Shown: in pieces, positions 36,967-49,558 of the stretch
How positions within the stretch are numbered: position 1 is the first letter of the stretch
Layout of the letters: each line of letters starts with the position of its first letter
Origin: Anisakis pegreffii
Taxonomy: Eukaryota; Nematoda; Chromadorea; Rhabditida; Anisakidae
Assembly: GCA_035041965.1 (NCBI GenBank)
Contig: JAPYMA010002374.1
Location: 1-64,000 of the forward strand
Direction of reading: 5' to 3'
DNA: 64,000 bases
The notes under the pieces: model-generated
Seen by the model: only the letters and a program-made list of their open reading frames with translations
Databases searched by the model: none
Told to the model about the DNA's origin: nothing
Made by a program: the position numbers and the translations under genes

Positions 36967-37471
36967 TGATTCTGCTCCAGCAGTTTTCTACCAACTTTCA
37001 CCTCATACGCCTGCCACTCAACGTCCTGACCGAATCTGAGCTAGTCGCAAACTTGGAGTTCAGACTTGTCACGGACGTATTAGCCGGTCACTCGTAAACT
37101 TAATCCGTAAACTTAATAAACTTAATCCGACAGAAAACCTTCACAGAACCGATGCTGTCTCTCTCACATCAATCCAACTGAGCAAGTGTGGTGAAATGTG
37201 CAGACAGTTTGTGCAGTGTGGCACATCTCCGAAAAGCAGTCGGATATCTGCTATAAATACAATATATCCATATCAATAGTTCTCGAAATGTGGATTATTC
37301 ACCTAGTTAACAAAATGCTTGATTTGAGGTTGCTGCTGGTAATAAGTACACCATTGCTGCAACTTTTGATGGCCACGCATGCATTAAACTGTGTTAAAGT
37401 GAAGGGATTTTAACGCAAATTTGCATAAGAATTTCAAAATTTCAGTGTTGAAAAATATTTCGCAGTCACAA
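36967..37471. promoter_or_regulatory. Divergent uS7m/MED4 intergenic region
   Basis: The 505 bp between the two start codons should hold both promoters. TTCGCAG at 37,459-37,465, six bases before the MED4 ATG, is a good splice acceptor. The word GTAAACTTAAT(C/A)(C/A) is repeated near 37,095 and 37,107. I see no recognisable TATA element. Confidence 0.45.
37459..37471 (+). promoter_or_regulatory. Probable spliced-leader acceptor of MED4
   Basis: TTCGCAG followed by TCACAA and the ATG at 37,472. Acceptor consensus with no coding exon upstream. Confidence 0.4.
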
Positions 37472-39416
37472 ATGGCTGATGGTCGAAGCTTACGAGAATG
37501 TCTACTGGAAAGTGTTGACGATTTAGATGCGATCATAAAGCAGGTTGGTTGTTCGGTTTCGTTTCGGCGAGTAAGACGCGACTGAGCAGAATGAGTCAGG
37601 AGATATTGCTTTATTTAATTGTTTCGAATGTGTAACCAATAGAATGTCACTACAGATGATTGCATTTCTTTTGGAACAAGATCGAACTTGCGAATCGTTG
37701 GCATCGTTGAGTGAGGCATTTCGACGTAAACAGCAACAACTGAAATTGCTCCTTTCAAAAGGTGAACTCATTTTCAATGACTAATGAATATTTTTTTAAA
37801 CGACAGTTACAGTTTGAGGACTGTTTTTCAGCGGAACAAGTCATAGAAAATTTCGATTCTTTCAAACAGTTCAATATTTTGTAAAATCAATGGGTTGTAA
37901 AGTAGGCTGTTGTGAATGAGCAATTGCAACGAAAAAATCCATCTCACTGAGTCATGATTTAATAAATTTTTCAAGTTCGTCTTCTACATATTCTTGTTAC
38001 GTTTCTCCACAGTTATCTTACAATTAGTTTTTTACTTCAAACGAATCGATTTACAACAATTAAAGTTGTCCTTCTCGAAAATGAAATGTGATAATTTGAA
38101 GTGCGAGCGCATCGTGAACGAGAGCAAACAATAGCCAAATTGGAAAGGGCGGTTAAGGCACGTGATGACGTTATTGAAAATATTCAAAACAAACTGCACA
38201 TTGCCGAAACTGCACTCACAGGAGCTATTTATCAGGTCTGTTTGCATCACTTATTGATCCTTTTGTAAGCTCATATCGTTTCTAATCTTCTTCCTATTCA
38301 TCTGGAACTCTCATTGCATAATTCTCTCCTCATTTTCGTCATTTTACCAATGAATAATCATACGTTTTGTTCGCGAAGAAGAACAATCGTATAAGCAAAC
38401 ATTTCAACGTAAAGTTGTAAATTACATCGAAACCCTTTCGTTCATTCGTATAGATGTAAACTGTTGTGTTGATATACTAGAACAGCAAAACGTATACATA
38501 AATTAATTTTAAGGCTGGAATAAAGATTAAAGCAGTGCATCAAGCTGAAGCCAAGAAGGTGAACAGTGAACACGTGATCCGATTCGCAAATCAAATCAGT
38601 AAGTCGTATTCGGTGGCTGCACCTCTTTTCTGGCGATTGGGCGATGCATCGAGACCGTTTCCAACTGAGGTAACTGATCAATTTTTTTTTTCAAAAAATT
38701 TATTGTCATCTTTTGATTCCCTTCGTCGCAGATTCTCTATGAATAATCGGTACATCATGTACACTTATTAATAATTTGCTTGTCTTAATTATATGGATTA
38801 ATATTAATTGTTAGGTTGAACTACGTGTTTCCTCATTGGCCGCACCGCGCGTGAATGCCCCAACAACAACTACTGCAGCACTATCATTGTTGAGACAGCC
38901 ATCGGCGAGTACGTCTGGCTTATTGAGGGGTGCTGTTGGAGGTACGGGTACAGGTCGAGGCACTTCTCCGCTAGCCGCATCCTTTTCTGCTGCCGCTATG
39001 CAACAACAGCAACGGTTATCATTCATTCGTGTTTTTATTCATTTTGCTGTTATGATGGATAGTGACGTTCTCGAATGACATTTGTCTAATAGTAGTTTAT
39101 TGCCAGCTCGTGGAGTCCTCGTGGTAATTTTGTCGGTCAGACATCGCCATCACCACGTGGTCGAGGTTCACGCGGCGGTGTGATCTCACCGCGTATGAAT
39201 AATATGAGTGCTGGAGCGGGTGCGAATATGAATGCGCTCTTACAACGAAGACAGCAGCAGTCCGGAACGACGAATGCTCGTATTTCATCAAGTCCGACGT
39301 CTATTTATTCGTCGATCAGTGGCAGTAAAATAATGCCACCACCAGTTAAGAACGTTGAACAGATGAGTTCAGATTCAAGTTCGAGTTCGAGTAGTGATGA
39401 AGGAAGCCCTTCCTAA
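37472..39416 (+). CDS. mdt-4: Mediator complex subunit 4 (MED4)
   Basis: Six exons (37472-37543, 37656-37761, 38102-38235, 38514-38669, 38815-39014, 39107-39416) join in frame to 325 residues. Residues about 25-105 form a helical/coiled-coil segment. The MED4 core follows: HQAEAKKVNSE, then a stretch in which FANQISKSYSVAAPL matches the family's region ending in a Trp and GD.RRPYPT-like sequence (here GDASRPFPTE). The tail from about residue 160 is low complexity: Thr/Ala/Gly-rich, an RG-type stretch (RGRGSRGG), Gln runs and a C-terminal Ser/Asp/Glu cluster. MED4 is a middle-module Mediator subunit linking activators to RNA polymerase II. It is convergent with the next gene. Confidence 0.93.
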
Positions 39417-39750
39417 CAGCACTTCATGACACATCCAAGGATCTATTCATTTGTACAGATCGTGCGATTAAGACTGTATTAATTTTGTACTGATACTTTT
39501 TGTCATAATCATCATTCATTGTTGTTGCTCTGTTGTTATTTTTCTGAGTCACAAGCCTTGATCATTTGCTCGTTTGCGAGTTTACTTAAATTATTTTGGA
39601 CGAGACGAATTTTAGGGTCATTATCACAAAAAAATTAATGAAGTCATCGTATGTTAGAATAACGAATTTATTAGCGTTTATCACAGCAAATGAGATGATT
39701 GAAACAAAGGAGAATGCAAGTGAACAAATGAGATAATTCGTTGGAAATAT
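39417..39750. other. Convergent intergenic region MED4/FkbM gene
   Basis: These 334 bp between two stop codons should hold both 3' untranslated regions. I see no gene or clear structure. Confidence 0.5.
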
Positions 39751-41458
39751 TCAAGGTGTCAGTGAAATATTCAAGTAGCGTTTGACGCAAAATTCATCTT
39801 CGATATTCAGTAGGTACAAACGATTCACGTCTGGTGGTTCAAAATGTGAAGCTTTTGCCATCAAATATCTGCAATTGAACTTGACACAGTGTCTCTTCAG
39901 AGATAAGCATTTGAAATGCATGAATAAATTATTCGGACAATGTCCTAATGCAATTGTTTTTCGTATTGCTTAATTAGTTCACATTAAACCAAATCAGCAG
40001 AACGTCCACACTATGAAATGTGCACTATCAAAATGTTTTGTTTTTTCACTGTTACACATAGTCTTTGTTTTTTCTCTTTCGACTGTAACGCATTCTTTGA
40101 TGCATATGAAGAGTCCGTTTGGGGGAAAGAATTCCAATAGAGTGAAAAGAATCTTGAAAAGGAAACTTTTTCTGGACGAGATTCGTCAAGATGAATAAGT
40201 TGAGCGCATTCCGTTGTTCTTCATTAGGCCAATGGAACTCTACGTTTATCTGGCAGAAGACTATACCGTTCTGATCGTATTCATTTTCTCGCGCAGTGAA
40301 CGGCAACAAATCAAACTGAAAAAACAAATCGAAACTTCAGATTATTTGCTCATTGTTAGCATTTTCGTAAACTCAGTGGAATAAAAACACTTTTTGATAG
40401 GTTTTAAGGAGGATGTTTGAAGAAGATCCTCAAAGGGTATCTGAATATGATCTATAGAACGACGAGTGTGTTTGTTGCACTAGCCTCAGCTCCTTCGATA
40501 TCAATAAGAATTAAGTCGATTGGTGATTGAATATGAGCGTGATGCTTAATGAACTCTACGATGCCGATGTGCCGTATTGTTTCATTCTGATATCTTCCGC
40601 TACCATTATCTGAAGCATTTCAGTTGAGTGTTTATCGAAATTCATTTGTGAACATCGCTAAAAATGTGACTCAAGTATAACTGTGCAAATACGGTCAACT
40701 AGTGTTGAAGGTTTTCTTCCTTCTTGAGCATATTGCATGCGATGTGGCATTAAATGATGTCGCCATAAAGTTTCGTACGGCCAAACAAAATCTGATTAAA
40801 ACGCGGTATAGTTTTGTAAAAGCATACCATATGGTTCGAGAATTGGAACGATATGGGGAACGCAAAGGAATATTGTGCTTAACAGTAAACTTACAGTTCA
40901 TTATAAACGATGTTCTATTGTGAGTTTTATCGGCAACAGCGATGGGAAAGAATTTCCCTCTGAGCCCTTCATATAAACGTCTGTTTTGTTCCTCAGATGG
41001 ATCAGCACCGTAAAACTGGCAATGCTCAGGTAGAATGTTTTTGAGTTTCCATTCAGAAGTGACATCGTGACCAATACCCAATGTCACAATATTGCACGAT
41101 TCATTGAACTGAAAATCCATAGTGAAATCGCATTTCACTCAAAATTCTTATTTTTCAGTGATGATCTCTCATTCAAGAAACGCTAAATTATAGTGAGGAA
41201 CTGGATCGTAAAGGAATTATCGCGTTGCACTTTGTGCTTTTATTGTTTCTGTAATTGAAACACTAAGTTTATACTTTCAATCGTCAAACTCACTTTTGGA
41301 GGATCAATTGGCCTTAGAAAGTATTTGATTTCATCAGTATTTTGCAGCGGATACAACGGAATTGTATCAGATATTTGTTCACAAAGCTGGATCACTTTAG
41401 TGAATTCGGTCCAATACTGAAATAAGCACTCGAAATGAAACATCTTTGCTGTGGACAT
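39751..41458 (-). CDS. FkbM-domain methyltransferase, nematode type
   Basis: Exons in order are 41458-41294, 41108-40895, 40609-40485, 40315 to about 40167 or 40178, and 39894 (or 39892) to 39751. The fold's AdoMet region is visible in exon 2 (NIVTLGIGHDVTSEW then FYGADP). The FkbM strand LILIDIEGAE ends exon 3 and continues into FDLLPF in exon 4. CQINVEFHWP and the C-terminal NRLYLLNIEDEFC also match this nematode-expanded family. Substrates are unknown. To keep LIDIEGAE-FDLLPF intact, exon 3 must end at a GC donor (GAG|GCTAGT). The donor of exon 4 is ambiguous because two choices stay in frame. The true N-terminus may include a further membrane-anchor exon upstream that I could not place. 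Confidence 0.83.
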
Positions 41459-43226
41459 TTCATGTTTCTCAACTTGTTATGTAGAGCAGATAAATGCTCT
41501 TTGATTCATCAAGATCAATTTCTGATCATCAAAGTTGAAGATCACCAAGGTTAAGCATTACAATCAGGATATCACGTCAATGAGATAAATATTTCCGTGG
41601 TATATGATGTCGCACATTTCGCATCCTAACTAACAATATTATTTTTACATGAATGCATAACATTCTTTGGAAGTTTTATGAGTGCTACTGATATAATGCT
41701 AAATTGTTACGATGGTTGAATTAAATGAAAATATTCATCACCTGATGAAGAGGTATAGACTTGAAATGGTCCGAAAGACATGCCATGAATGGATCGAAAT
41801 AGCGAAGTGTCTTCTGAAGTTTGTCAATTGTTGTGCTTCGGAATAGATAACATCATGAAGTCAGCCCCAAAAATGGATCAGTTTGCTACACTAGCTGAAC
41901 CTCACAAGCACATTCCATCGCTGATGGTAATTTCTCAGGTTTGATCGATATTTTATCAGCGAATACCTTTCAAATCGTATGCTTAACTGCTGTTGAATCT
42001 TAGAGTGGATTTCTGAACGTCATGTCTTAACCCATTAGGAAGGATATCACACTCTTCTGCTGATTCTTTTTTCGATTTCGATTTATTTGCTCTAAATTAT
42101 TGATCTTCTTTTGTTTCTCCTCCATCATTTTGATTATCTGATGCAAGAATCATTAGTAATCATTTTAGGAAAACCTTTGAAAATGGAGAAATTGATCAGT
42201 AGAAACCGATTGAATCCAAATTGAAACGTACCAATCTTAATTCAGCGCTCGGTTGGCCATCAGATGAAACAACATAAATGAAAATGCATGCTGCTGACGA
42301 AATGATAAACGCTCTGCAAGAGAAACAAAGAATGTTCATTGATAAACTACTGAACTGCAGCAATATTTTGTGAGAAAAATTGATGGAAGTTGCTGAGAAA
42401 CTTGAATAGAAACATGAAAATTAAGGCCGCGAAAAAAAACGTTATTGAAATGAATTCACATTTCGGCCAAATTCTTATACTTACGATTACATCGCAACGT
42501 CAAACTAACGAATAAGTATTCACCAGAAGTCAGAGTTTCACTAATGGTAGTCTGACCATGAAAAATTGAAAATCCTAATTGTAAGCCAACTCGACTGGTA
42601 TATTGTTCGTTTGAAATTACGCACGAGAATGATTATAACATACATGAAGCAACAACGTTGAAGAAAGGCGATTTTGGGATTTTTATGCCGAAGATGCATC
42701 GTATTTTCGTTATTCGCAAGAGAGGTGGCTGATGAGTTTCGAGTAGAGAACAATAATGGATTCGGATCTCATCAACGCACTATATATCCATCACTTAGAT
42801 CAGATACGATGCAATCTCTTACAGTTAGAATGTAGCATCTCTTATTTGGTGATTGATATTATCTCTTTCATTGTGTGGACGTTTGTCTTACAATTGTTTT
42901 TTTTGTCTTACGAACTTTTGTTCTCTTCATTAGGTGAAATCTGATCGTTTTGATGAAATCGACCATTTACTGGAAATTGCATTCCATGAAAGGAATGCTT
43001 AAAATCGAACAATTCTCAAAGATCGAACAAATTGTGTCAGAATTACTTTCACTGTCCATTCAGTATATTCACTGATCAAAACTCACTTTAACTAAAAATG
43101 ATGATGAGAATTTAGTGTTGAAATTGCATTTGGACTGTGAGTGCGTTGGGTGAGCGTTTGTTTTTGGTGGTTGACTATGAACTGTCGGGAATTGTTGGTA
43201 GCATTGAAGTGATATATTCTTTCGCG
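41459..43226. other. Divergent intergenic region, no firm gene
   Basis: A minus-strand frame at 42,541-42,753 contains a hydrophobic run (MYVIIILV) and could be a 5' exon of the FkbM gene, but no clean splice path joins it. The rest is AT-rich without recognised features. Confidence 0.4.
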
Positions 43227-46200
43227 ATGATGATCATCAAGTTGCATCGATTCGTATTTACGCTTATTTCCGACTTTATTACCACTTATCCTATCACACT
43301 CATTATCGCATGCACAACGGTAAGATTTCCTCAGCGGTTTTTTTTTGGTCAGTGTTTCAAGATATTTTCCGAAATATTTATGGCCAAAATGGTTTGAACG
43401 CTATGGCATGCGATACGTTCTCTCGACAATGAGTTGTTCTGTTCTATCGGAAAAATCCGAGGCATTGAAAACATTGTTCCTGGTTTGACCTTATTTGACA
43501 ACGATTTTGAATGAAATCGCTTGATTCAGATTATTTCGCAAGCAGTATTCACCAGAGCAATTAAACTGAAAAATTAATGACGTTTTAAAAAGGCTATAAG
43601 ATCGTAAAAACTATCTTATCGTTTCCATTCATCGATCGTATAATGTCGCTTCGACAGTGCTCAATTTCAGATCGCTACAATTGTTTCATTGGGTAACATC
43701 TACATGCATTTCGGAAACGATTTTCGAACAGGCTACTCTGACCCTCGCTCACCATCTACACACGAACACGATGTTTTCCGTCAATTTTTCGGTTCAACAA
43801 CTAACCCATATACGGTACTCTCGTTCAGATGTAATACCTATAATCTCACCTAAAATCTTTAGGAGTATTCGTTAAAACTTGTGACTATCGATCGACAAAT
43901 TCAGATGGCTTTAATTGGACAACGTGCTGACGGTGGCTCAATGCTGGAGTTGAGTGTGTTCAAAGAGATGAAAGAAGAAGTGAATCGAGGATTGGCAAAG
44001 ACGATTACTTTGCGAAATGGAGACGATATCGATCAAATTGGCATTCGGACTTTGATGGTTCATTCAACCGAAATGATGTTCTCGATTGTTGAGGTACGAC
44101 CTCTACGACCCCGTTAATGACACTCGTTGATGTTTTGCAACAGCAAAAGAACACTTCACGATTCGTTATCACCTTCAATTTATCTTTATGTTTCCAATAA
44201 AACAAATCTTTTCCGTTGTTTTTTTTTCTCGGCACATTATCAATATTAAGGCAACAATCAGGATCGCTTAATTATGAGTGAACAAAACGAAATTCCAGAA
44301 GGCTCTGAAGTCGTCAAATGAGAACATCGAATTGAACTTCCCTTACGCTCGTTTCTATGGTCACTATCTGACGACAACACGTAGTTTTTACGGTTATCTG
44401 GATGGACATTTGACAATGCTTTTTTATGTGATGGTATTCTATTGTGATACGCCAGAGATTTTGGATGAAGTGAAACGCCAAGAAGTGCAATGGAATGAAG
44501 AGTTGAAAGTGAGCATTAGCGTTTATTTAACAAGCGATCACTTCATCAACAATCCAACAGCGTTTTCACTCCCAAGCGATCACAATCACTCATGAATGAT
44601 GATGATATTGTGCGTAAAAGTAAGAATAAATGAATGATTAATTGATGGCAACGATGTGATTAGTGAATACGGCCACTTGTAAACCTTCTACAAGTTTAGA
44701 AATGCAGCCACTTGCGTGTTCTCGCATAAATCTTATTTCAAGCACAAGTCTGAGAGTAGGCCTGCTGAGTCTGAAGTGGATTCTGAGGTGTGCGTACGTG
44801 GATAAAGTATATCCAATATGTATTGATTGCTACACTTCGGAGAGGTTCACAAATTGGCAGCCAATACTATAAAATATATCGTTGATTTGTTTAGCAACGA
44901 AATGAATCTGTGTTAATGTTACGATTGTTTGGCGATCAAATTGTCAATGAGGAAATACGAATTGGCTCAATTTGGTCAGTGCCTTACTTTCTGATCGGAG
45001 CGTTTCTTATGGTTCTATTCGTTCTGGCCACTATTTCACGATACCATCAGGTTAAGTAGTGTCTTCTTCAAATTCATCAACAACCACCTTTGATAATGCT
45101 GATAATCGAAAAGAATCATTTCGTTAGATTTTCATTTGCTGCGAGAATGATACTGCTGCATTGAATGTTGTTAGAGAAATGCTCTCATTCGGTTACTTAT
45201 CAAATGAGAATAATTTATTCATTGATTCATGATATTACAATGCTCGGCTGATATTACAAGACTGTAAAACCGCTTTTTTCGAATTTCATTTGAATGAAGT
45301 GAAATGTTTTTTAGGGTGTTTCTCGCACCCTCTTTCTTACTTTTTGGACGAACTTCTGCCCGATCATGGCCGGGTTAATGGCTGTCGGAATTTACGCATT
45401 TATTGGATATAAGATCACATGTGCAATGTGCGGAAACATTCTCCGATTTTATGATTATTTTTATTGATATCAATTTTTTGTTTCTTTGTTCGATTTTTGG
45501 GCGATGTTTCTATCATCATTATCGGCGTTGAAAGTGAAAATGAATGCATAGATAATTTGATAGTCACGATTAAACGAAACAAGAGTGATTTGTTTGATGG
45601 ATATCAACGAATCATTCTCATTATTCAACAGAGTAAATGACATACTTTTAATGAATCAAATTCATTAGTGTCAATAAAAAAACCTTTTTGGGTGTTCAAA
45701 AAAAAACCTTTAGTTTTTTGGGTTTTTTTTGTTCACTTTGCATCGGTATTCGATAAAGTGTTTAGATAAACGATTGCAGAATTTTTGAGTTGTGATTAAA
45801 TTCGAATTTAGAAAAGACTCTGTTTCGAAACTTAGCTGATGAAGTGACCGATTTGAAAAAAAAAGAAAAAACAAAATTGAAATTTCAAGTGGAGATTTGT
45901 ATGGTTTATCAGTTCAGGTTCATCACACCATTTATTGTTCTTGGTGTGGGTGTTGATGATGGATTCTTGATGATTCACGGCTGTGTCGAATCCAATGAAT
46001 TGGATCATAGAGCAAAAATCCGATCTGTGCTCATTTCAACCGGGCCATCGATTACATTAACCTCTTTCACAAATATATTTGCGTTCATGGTAGGCATCAG
46101 GAAAATTCTGCTTTTTTTGTTGGTTTGTTTGAGTTCATTCTTGGCTTTGTGTATGGCTAACGAATCACCTCAGTCACCATGTGGCGTTGTAATTGAGACG

Positions 46201-49200
46201 TTCCGATTGCAAAATCATTTCAAACGGAGACAGTTGAGTTGTGTGCAATTCAATGGAAGTGGCCGCCTGATCGACTGACATCTTTTGGGCTAGATAATCT
46301 TAGTGGTCAATCAGAAGATGTTCAGATAACCTGAGATGGAATGTTCTGCATTGGGCAAACTTGAACGTACCGACTAGTCATATATTTGTTCACCATACAC
46401 GTACAGCTGTCAACAATACGAACACTTCGAAATAATCCTGTGAATAATTTAACAACCAACAACAGCAATAATTCAAAGGAATTTGTGCAGATAAAAATGG
46501 AATTGCAAACGAGCTGATTGCTTTGTGATTTGCTATCTTATGCTATGCCAATTTTGCAATGAAAATTTCAGATTGGTGGATATTTATCGCCGCCCGAAGT
46601 GCGTTCATTTTGCTATTGCACAGCGCTAGCAATGTTCTTTGGCTTTGCATTCCAACTGTTTCTATTCACATCGGCACTAATCAAATTCAAAGCGGTGCCA
46701 TCTCATCGATCGTCGTCCATTAACGTTGATAAGTTCGATACGAATCACTTCAATTGTTTACCATCGACGATGTGAAAAACATGGATTTGCTCATTGTCAG
46801 TTCACATTGGTGAAATGAGTTAACGATGAATTGAATCAATCGAAGTTTACAATAAATTGTCTAAGAATTATGAGAAATGTTGCTGAATTTGAGCGAGATT
46901 CAAGCAATTTGTCCATCACCGTTCTTAACTGATGGTGAGCAAATAAGCGGAGCAATATTTCGTCGTGTTCAATATTTTCAACATTTTCAGTGCTCAGAAA
47001 CATTTCATCGTTCGCTACTGTAAAGCACTTCGAACGCGATTCGTTCGATCGGCACTGATCGTTATGTTGCTTTTGTACTGGACGATAAGCATCTACTCGA
47101 TCACTCAAATGCAAGAGAAGTTTACACCCGATAAAACTTTTGACTCCGAATCGCACCTTGCCAAATCATTGCCATGGTTGGATAAAGTGTGTGACGTTTG
47201 GTTACTGGTTGTTATTGTTGTTGTTGTTGTTGTTGTTGTTGATGTGTGACCTTATCGGGGCAGTAATCACTCAGAAATATAATCATGGATGATAAGTTTA
47301 GTGATGAATGATAGATGTTATGAAATTGTTTGCAACTGAGCAATTGCTGGACTAGTTGAGAGCGGGAAGATGCAAATGTTTCAGAATCAGTGAACATGCT
47401 TACGACTAGTGGACGTTGAGCGATCAATTTCTTATGCAAATTGTCAAGCTGAATTATTGTAATTGCTGAAACCTCTCACAATCAGGATAAATTCACTATC
47501 AGATATTGAAAATCTTCTGACAATAAGCTTATTGTTGACTGAAAAGTACGAAATTCTTCGCTGATCAAAAAGTTACTTCACTCCGTAGGCAATAAATTCA
47601 TAAATGATCGATAACATTAAGGCGTTCAATCATCATGAAAATTTCGGTGTGTTCGTCATGAAATTGCCACAAGATCCCTCACATCTGCTTCGAGCGATCG
47701 CTGAAATACGCTCAGCAGAGTACATCTGTGAAGAGGTCAAAACATGGATCGAAATATACGATGAAGAGTATAATCCACAGAATTCAACTTCGTTAGATGA
47801 ATACTTCCAGTTTTTGCCGGATTTCATCAATGATTATCCTGATGTTAGATTTTCGGTGCATTTCGATTACAACGAGTGAGTTTTGATCAGTAATTGATTT
47901 TTATTATTGACAAGATTAATGCACAGTACACTTAGACGTACTGTTTCCATCATTACACTTCTTGAGGCGGCTGTGGGTAGTTAAGTTCACACATCATCGT
48001 CGTTGAAGTGGATCGATAGTGGAAACAATCTTTACTTGATGAGTGCTGGTGCTTTCATGAATTCATAGAAGTTTTATTAAGGCAATAACCTTTAAAATTT
48101 AATTTGTGTGCACGCGAGTATATGATCCGTATGGATTTTGCGAGCTATTCATATTGTTGAAGAGATGCTAGACCATTGCTGAAGAATCTAAAGTTTGATG
48201 TTTGTGTGCACGGACGTGGCAAATGGGCTCAAAGGGCATCAACATGCAACGATTTGAGAAAGCGTCTACCAGATGGATTCTCGTTGTACAACTATGATTC
48301 GGCGGCATTCGATTCACTACTATCAGCTCATAAAACAATCGTGCAGTCGTGTATAATAACACTGATTTGTATGATTATTTTATGCGCTTTATTCATACCA
48401 TCTCTTCACGGAACATCAATTGCCGTTTTAAGTGTTCTTTCGATTACAGTTGGTTAGTTGTGTACTCTTCATCAATCCAATTAACCCATTCATATAATAT
48501 AGCTCAAGTTTTCCATATCCAGTCTCTTAATCTTCTCTGAAATTCATTCGTATCGGCGGAAGCTCCTATTGTAAAAGATATAGGCACAAGATAAGGATAC
48601 AAGTACTGCAAGATGTCGAGCGAACATAAATTTTCTGACGATTTTGTGAATTTTTGAGAGCAGTTGTCGATTTGGAAGAACCTATCGAACAAACATTCCA
48701 GTTGAATGGAGGTGAAGGAATCCGCCAGCATAATCATATCAGTAGAGTTCTGAGGTTTTTGACTGAGTGAAAACTGAGTTTATTTTTCTGCCAGAGGTTT
48801 TGATTGGTACACTAGTGTAACGGTAAGAAATACGAGAAGTACAGGTGTGATCGGTGGTTTGGGTGCATGGAACGCAGATATGGATCTTATTGTAATGGTC
48901 GATATTGTGATGGCAATCGGTCTAACGGTTGATTATTCAGCGCATATCAGTTATCACTACTTCAAAAGCACTACTATCTCTGACTGTGTTCACCGGATGG
49001 CCGCTTCAGTTGAGGCAGTTGCTTTCGCATCTGCACAGGTGCCTAAGTCTAAAGATTCGATTGTTTCTGGATTCATTTTGTTGACATACATCCCAAAAAA
49101 ACGCTTGTTATTGCAACTGTTGTTTTGATTGATTCAGTTCCACACATACTTACAATTAGCACCAAAGCATAATTTTCCTCATTAACCTATCAACCAACAA

Positions 49201-49558
49201 AGAAGTTTCTTATAACAAAGCATTGATCTATGTTCAGCGATCGTATTTTTTATAGCTTTAATGAGATTGATTCATTCGAAAACAATACTGTCAACGTATT
49301 CTAAATGTTAATTTATTTAATCAGATCATGCGATGATATGCGGAAATAACGCAGTTTCAATTGTGGTAACCATTTCAGGCTGCAGTTACGACAATTCTAT
49401 GTGCAGCGCCATTGTACTTCTATCGAGTCTATATGTTCGTTACATTCGCGAAAACAATTTGCTTGTGTTCCGTACTTGGATATATTCATACGGTGATCAT
49501 TATACCGTTTTTGATATTGCTTATTGATGACCGTTCAAAGAACATAACGCACTCGTAG
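43227..49558 (+). CDS. Patched-related (PTR) sterol-sensing-domain protein
   Basis: Thirteen exons join in frame to 794 residues: 43227-43319, 43671-43814, 43863-44093, 44299-44508, 44895-45050, 45315-45427, 45918-46089, 46572-46732, 46991-47186, 47622-47875, 48172-48452, 48845-49038, 49379-49558. It has the duplicated RND layout: a first membrane segment (residues 5-30), an extracellular loop with YSDPRSPSTHEH, a sterol-sensing bundle with GVGVDDGFLMIH (about 325-337) and a charged cytoplasmic linker. The second half starts with a membrane segment around residue 445 and has the matching GLTVDYSAHISYHYF motif in exon 12. PTR proteins are expanded in nematodes and act in cuticle moulting, trafficking and osmoregulation; the exact orthologue is unknown. 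The start codon is tentative (a second ATG lies one codon downstream, and an upstream exon is possible). The C-terminus IDDRSKNITHS is short. Confidence 0.9.
47206..47241 (+). repeat. (TTG)n microsatellite in PTR intron 9
   Basis: About ten TTG units in a row between exons ending at 47,186 and starting at 47,622. Likely length-variable; no function is implied. Confidence 0.85.

Noticed and set aside
37832..37884. Possible extra MED4 exon after a TTTTTCAG acceptor
   Set aside because: It keeps frame but runs into a stop after about 17 residues, while skipping it joins the conserved MED4 core in frame.
42541..42753. Minus-strand frame with a hydrophobic run, possible membrane-anchor exon of the FkbM gene
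   Set aside because: No splice donor and acceptor pair links it in phase to the exon at 41,458; left as a possibility only.
47212..47439. Minus-strand frame with a Gln run
   Set aside because: The Gln run is the reverse reading of the (TTG)n microsatellite in a PTR intron.
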